From Deltaproteobacteria bacterium (GTDB lineage: Bacteria > Desulfobacterota > Deferrimicrobia > Deferrimicrobiales > Deferrimicrobiaceae): 7,944 bases of DNA. The DNA is taken from positions 1 to 7,944 of the forward strand of contig JAJZRM010000119.1 in NCBI GenBank assembly GCA_021802685.1, given 5' to 3'. The number at the start of each line of letters is the position of its first letter. The first letter of the stretch is position 1. Both the position numbers and the translations under genes were made by a program. Below, one piece after another: positions 5,437 to 7,944 of the stretch. The notes beneath the pieces were generated by a model, which saw only the letters and a program-made list of their open reading frames with translations, did no database searches and was not told the DNA's origin.

Positions 5437-7944
5437 GCGGCTCCGGGGGGAACGAACGCCGCGGGATCGCGGGCCGGATCGCGGCGGCGTTCATCGAGTC
5501 GCGCCTCACGCCCCTGGTCGTCCTGGCGTCGGTCCTCCTCGGCCTGGGCGCGGTGCTCCTGCTGCCTCGGGAGGAGGAGCCGCAGATCGTCGTCCCGATG
5601 ATCGACGTGTTCGTGCAGATGCCCGGCGCGTCGGCCAAGGAAGTGGAGGAGCGCGTCACCCGGCCGATGGAGAAGCTCCTCTGGGAGATCCCCGGGGTCG
5701 AGTACATCTATTCCACATCTTCGCCCGGGCAGTCGATGGCGATCGTACGGTACAAGGTCGGCGAGGACGAGGAGAACGCCATCGTCCGGCTGAACCAGAA
5801 GATGTTCGCCAACTTCGATCTCATCCCTCCGGGCGCGACGCAGCCGCTGATCAAGCCGCGCTCCATCGACGACGTCCCCATCCTCGCCCTCACACTCTCC
5901 GGGGACCGGTACGACGCGTTCACGCTGCGGCGGATCGCCTCCCGCCTCCATGACCAGATCAAGACGGTACCCGACGTTTCGGAGGTGAAGATCATCGGAG
6001 GGCAGCGCCGGCAGCTCCGGGTGATCCTCGATCCGGCGAGGATGGCGTCGCGCGGGGTCGCCCCCGCGCCGCTCGCCCGGCTGCTCGGGGAGGCCAACCG
6101 CCAGCTGCAGGCGGGCGGCATCGCCTCGGGGAACCGGGAGTACCTGGTCTCCACCGGCGGGTTCCTGCGGAACGCGGAGGACGTGGGCGCCGTGGTGGCG
6201 GGCGTCTCGGGCGGGCGTCCCGTGTACCTCCGGGACGTGGCGATGATCGTCGACGGCCCCGAGGAGCCCGCGGACTACGTCTTCTTCGGGCAGGGGGCCG
6301 CGGCCCGCACGGGCGGCGCGGCCGTTTCCCCCGCCGTGACGATTTCGGTGGCGAAGCGGAAGGGGACCAACGCGATCGACATCGCGCACAAGGTGCTGGG
6401 AAAAGTGGACGGCCTCAAGGGAACGCTCCTGCCCGGCGATGTCCGCCTCACCGTCACGCGGAACTACGGCGAGACGGCGGCGGAGAAGTCGAACGAGCTC
6501 CTCCTGCACATGCTGATCGCGGTCGTGTCGGTCTCGATCCTCATCTGGATCACCCTGGGGATGCGGGAGGCGGGGATCGTGGCCACGGCGATCCCGGTCA
6601 CCCTCGCCCTCACCCTGACCGTCTTCTACCTCACCGGCTACACGTTGAACCGGGTGACGCTCTTCGCCCTCATCTTCTCCATCGGGATCCTCGTGGACGA
6701 CGCGATCGTGGTGGTGGAGAACATCGTGCGCCATTACCGTCTTCCGGAGAACCGCGGCCGGTCCGTGATCGGGATCGCGGTCAAGGCGGTGGACGAGGTG
6801 GGGAACCCGACGATCCTCGCCACCTTCGCGGTGATCGGCGCCATCCTTCCGATGGCGTTCGTCCGGGGGCTGATGGGACCCTACATGCGGCCCATTCCGG
6901 TGGGGGCCACGGCGGCGATGCTCTTTTCGCTCGTGGTGGCCTTCGTCGTCACCCCGTGGGCCGGCGTACGGCTCCTGCGCCGGGAGGAAGGCGAAGGGCA
7001 CGCCCATGCCGCGGAAGGGTACTCCACCCGCCTCTACCGGAAGGCCATGGACCGCCTTCTGCACCGTCCCGCCTGGCGCTACGGTTTCCTGCTGCTCGTC
7101 GTCCTGCTGCTCCTCGGATCGGCCTCGCTCGTCGCGCTCGGATGGGTGAAGGTGAAGATGCTCCCGTTCGACAACAAGAGCGAATTCCAGGTGGTGGTCG
7201 ACATGCCGGAAGGGTCGACCCTCGAAAACACCGCCGCCGCCGCGCGGGAGATCGGCGCCGTGGTCGCCGGCGTCCCCGAGGTGAAGGATTACCAGATCTA
7301 CGCGGGCACCGCCTCCCCCTACAACTTCAACGGTCTCGTGCGGCACTACTTCCTGCGCCGGGGCCCGCACGAGGCGGACCTGCAGGTGAACCTGGCGCCG
7401 AAGGGGGAACGCGAGGCCCAGAGCCACGAGATCGCCACGCGGGTGCGCCCCGCGATCCAGGCGGCGGCCGCCCGGTACGGCGCGAACGCCAAGATCTCGG
7501 AGGTCCCGCCGGGACCGCCGGTCCTTCAGACCCTGGTGGCCGAGGTGTACGGCCCCGACTATCCCGGCCAGATCGAGGTGGCGCGGAAGATCCGGGCGGT
7601 GTTCGAGAAGTCCGAGGGCGTGGTGGATACGGATTGGTACGTGGAGGCCGACCAGCCGCGGTACCGCTTCGAGGTGGACCAGGTGAAGGCGGCGCTGAAC
7701 GGCGTGACGACTTCGCAGGTTGCCGAGACGCTCCGGCTGGCGGTCGCCGGGATGAACGCCGGCATCCTGCACCTGCCTCTGGAAAAGGAGGACGTCCCGA
7801 TCGTGCTGCGCCTCCCGAGGGCGGAGCGGTCGAAGCTCGACGGCCTGAAAGCCGTCCGGGTGGCCGGCGGGCAGGGGAACCTCGTGCCCCTCGGCGAACT
7901 GGTGCGGGTGAAGGAGGAGATCGCCGGGAAGAGCATCTTCCACA
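5433..7944 (+). CDS. RND-family inner membrane efflux permease (HAE1-like), 3' end missing
   Basis: This is the proton-driven pump subunit. The frame stays open from ATG 5433 to the window edge, giving 837 residues of an expected roughly 1,050. ATG 5433 overlaps the adaptor stop as ATGA with GGAAG seven bases upstream. Visible parts: a cytoplasmic start with an amphipathic helix (GIAGRIAAAFIESRL), TM1 (about 27-45), REEEPQI, and the first periplasmic porter loop with PGASAKEVEERVTRPMEKLL and RSIDDVPILALTLSG. TM2 (about 356-377), TM3 and TM4 follow; TM4 carries GILVDDAIVVVEN with the proton-relay aspartates D422 and D423 (AcrB D407/D408). TM5-TM6 come next, then a His/Glu-containing cytoplasmic loop EGEGHAHAAEG, TM7 (about 551-572), and most of the second periplasmic loop. 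The DD motif fits hydrophobe/multidrug (HAE) pumps rather than heavy-metal (CusA-type) pumps. TM8-12, including the relay lysine, lie beyond the window. The specific substrate cannot be assigned. Confidence 0.95.
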   Translation, partial: MSGSGGNERRGIAGRIAAAFIESRLTPLVVLASVLLGLGAVLLLPREEEPQIVVPMIDVFVQMPGASAKEVEERVTRPMEKLLWEIPGVEYIYSTSSPGQSMAIVRYKVGEDEENAIVRLNQKMFANFDLIPPGATQPLIKPRSIDDVPILALTLSGDRYDAFTLRRIASRLHDQIKTVPDVSEVKIIGGQRRQLRVILDPARMASRGVAPAPLARLLGEANRQLQAGGIASGNREYLVSTGGFLRNAEDVGAVVAGVSGGRPVYLRDVAMIVDGPEEPADYVFFGQGAAARTGGAAVSPAVTISVAKRKGTNAIDIAHKVLGKVDGLKGTLLPGDVRLTVTRNYGETAAEKSNELLLHMLIAVVSVSILIWITLGMREAGIVATAIPVTLALTLTVFYLTGYTLNRVTLFALIFSIGILVDDAIVVVENIVRHYRLPENRGRSVIGIAVKAVDEVGNPTILATFAVIGAILPMAFVRGLMGPYMRPIPVGATAAMLFSLVVAFVVTPWAGVRLLRREEGEGHAHAAEGYSTRLYRKAMDRLLHRPAWRYGFLLLVVLLLLGSASLVALGWVKVKMLPFDNKSEFQVVVDMPEGSTLENTAAAAREIGAVVAGVPEVKDYQIYAGTASPYNFNGLVRHYFLRRGPHEADLQVNLAPKGEREAQSHEIATRVRPAIQAAAARYGANAKISEVPPGPPVLQTLVAEVYGPDYPGQIEVARKIRAVFEKSEGVVDTDWYVEADQPRYRFEVDQVKAALNGVTTSQVAETLRLAVAGMNAGILHLPLEKEDVPIVLRLPRAERSKLDGLKAVRVAGGQGNLVPLGELVRVKEEIAGKSIFH

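Noticed and set aside
4869..7943. A 1,024-residue open frame on the - strand
   Set aside because: It lies antisense to the second half of the adaptor gene and the RND permease, whose + frame shows unmistakable TM segments and the VDDAIVVVEN motif. The antisense product is His/Arg/Asp-rich and low in complexity.
5433..7944. Heavy-metal (CusA-type) RND permease, suggested by the His-containing loop EGEGHAHAAEG
   Set aside because: TM4 has the double aspartate VDDAIVVVEN of multidrug-type pumps, and the His residues lie in the cytoplasmic TM6-TM7 loop, not in a periplasmic metal relay.

Overview
The window is about two-thirds G+C, tightly packed, and reads entirely on the + strand. It holds four genes, two of them cut by the window edges: the end of a two-domain M16 zinc peptidase, then a tripartite RND efflux operon made of an outer-membrane TolC-family channel, a periplasmic adaptor lipoprotein and an inner-membrane RND permease. 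This is a Gram-negative envelope system. The high G+C, the fused M16 protein, the style of the RND permease and a candidate sigma-54 promoter would suit a deltaproteobacterial (Desulfobacterota-like) genome, but that placement is inference and no taxonomic marker is present.

Layout: 2-2443, M16 peptidase (5' end missing). 2444-2692, an intergenic stretch of lower G+C holding a terminator-like hairpin right after the peptidase stop, two further inverted repeats, a sigma-54-type -24/-12 element and a strong ribosome binding site. 2693-4090, TolC-family channel. 4105-5436, adaptor. 5433 to the window end, RND permease (3' end missing). Channel and adaptor are 14 bases apart (an in-frame ATG also overlaps the channel stop as ATGA), and adaptor and permease overlap as ATGA, so the three pump genes look like one translationally coupled operon. 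The permease would take substrate from the inner membrane or periplasm, the adaptor would bridge the periplasm, and the channel would carry substrate across the outer membrane.

The most interesting feature is a palindromic element of about 169 bp (4138-4306) inside the part of the adaptor gene that encodes the lipoprotein signal peptide. Its ends are 27-bp inverted repeats with one mismatch, bounded by CTAG on both sides, and it encodes no transposase. Removing one CTAG-to-CTAG unit deletes exactly 165 bp (55 codons) and restores a continuous textbook lipoprotein signal peptide. The element therefore looks like a small non-autonomous mobile or palindromic repeat that entered the gene in frame without a stop codon. 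Its right end also supplies an ATG and a basic n-region directly in front of the surviving hydrophobic core and lipobox. The element stays open in the same CTA-phased frame in both orientations, which recalls the in-frame palindromic elements of Rickettsia.

No tRNA, rRNA, CRISPR array or complete insertion sequence was seen. Two very long open frames on the - strand (2036-4876 and 4869-7943) are judged to be shadows of the real genes.
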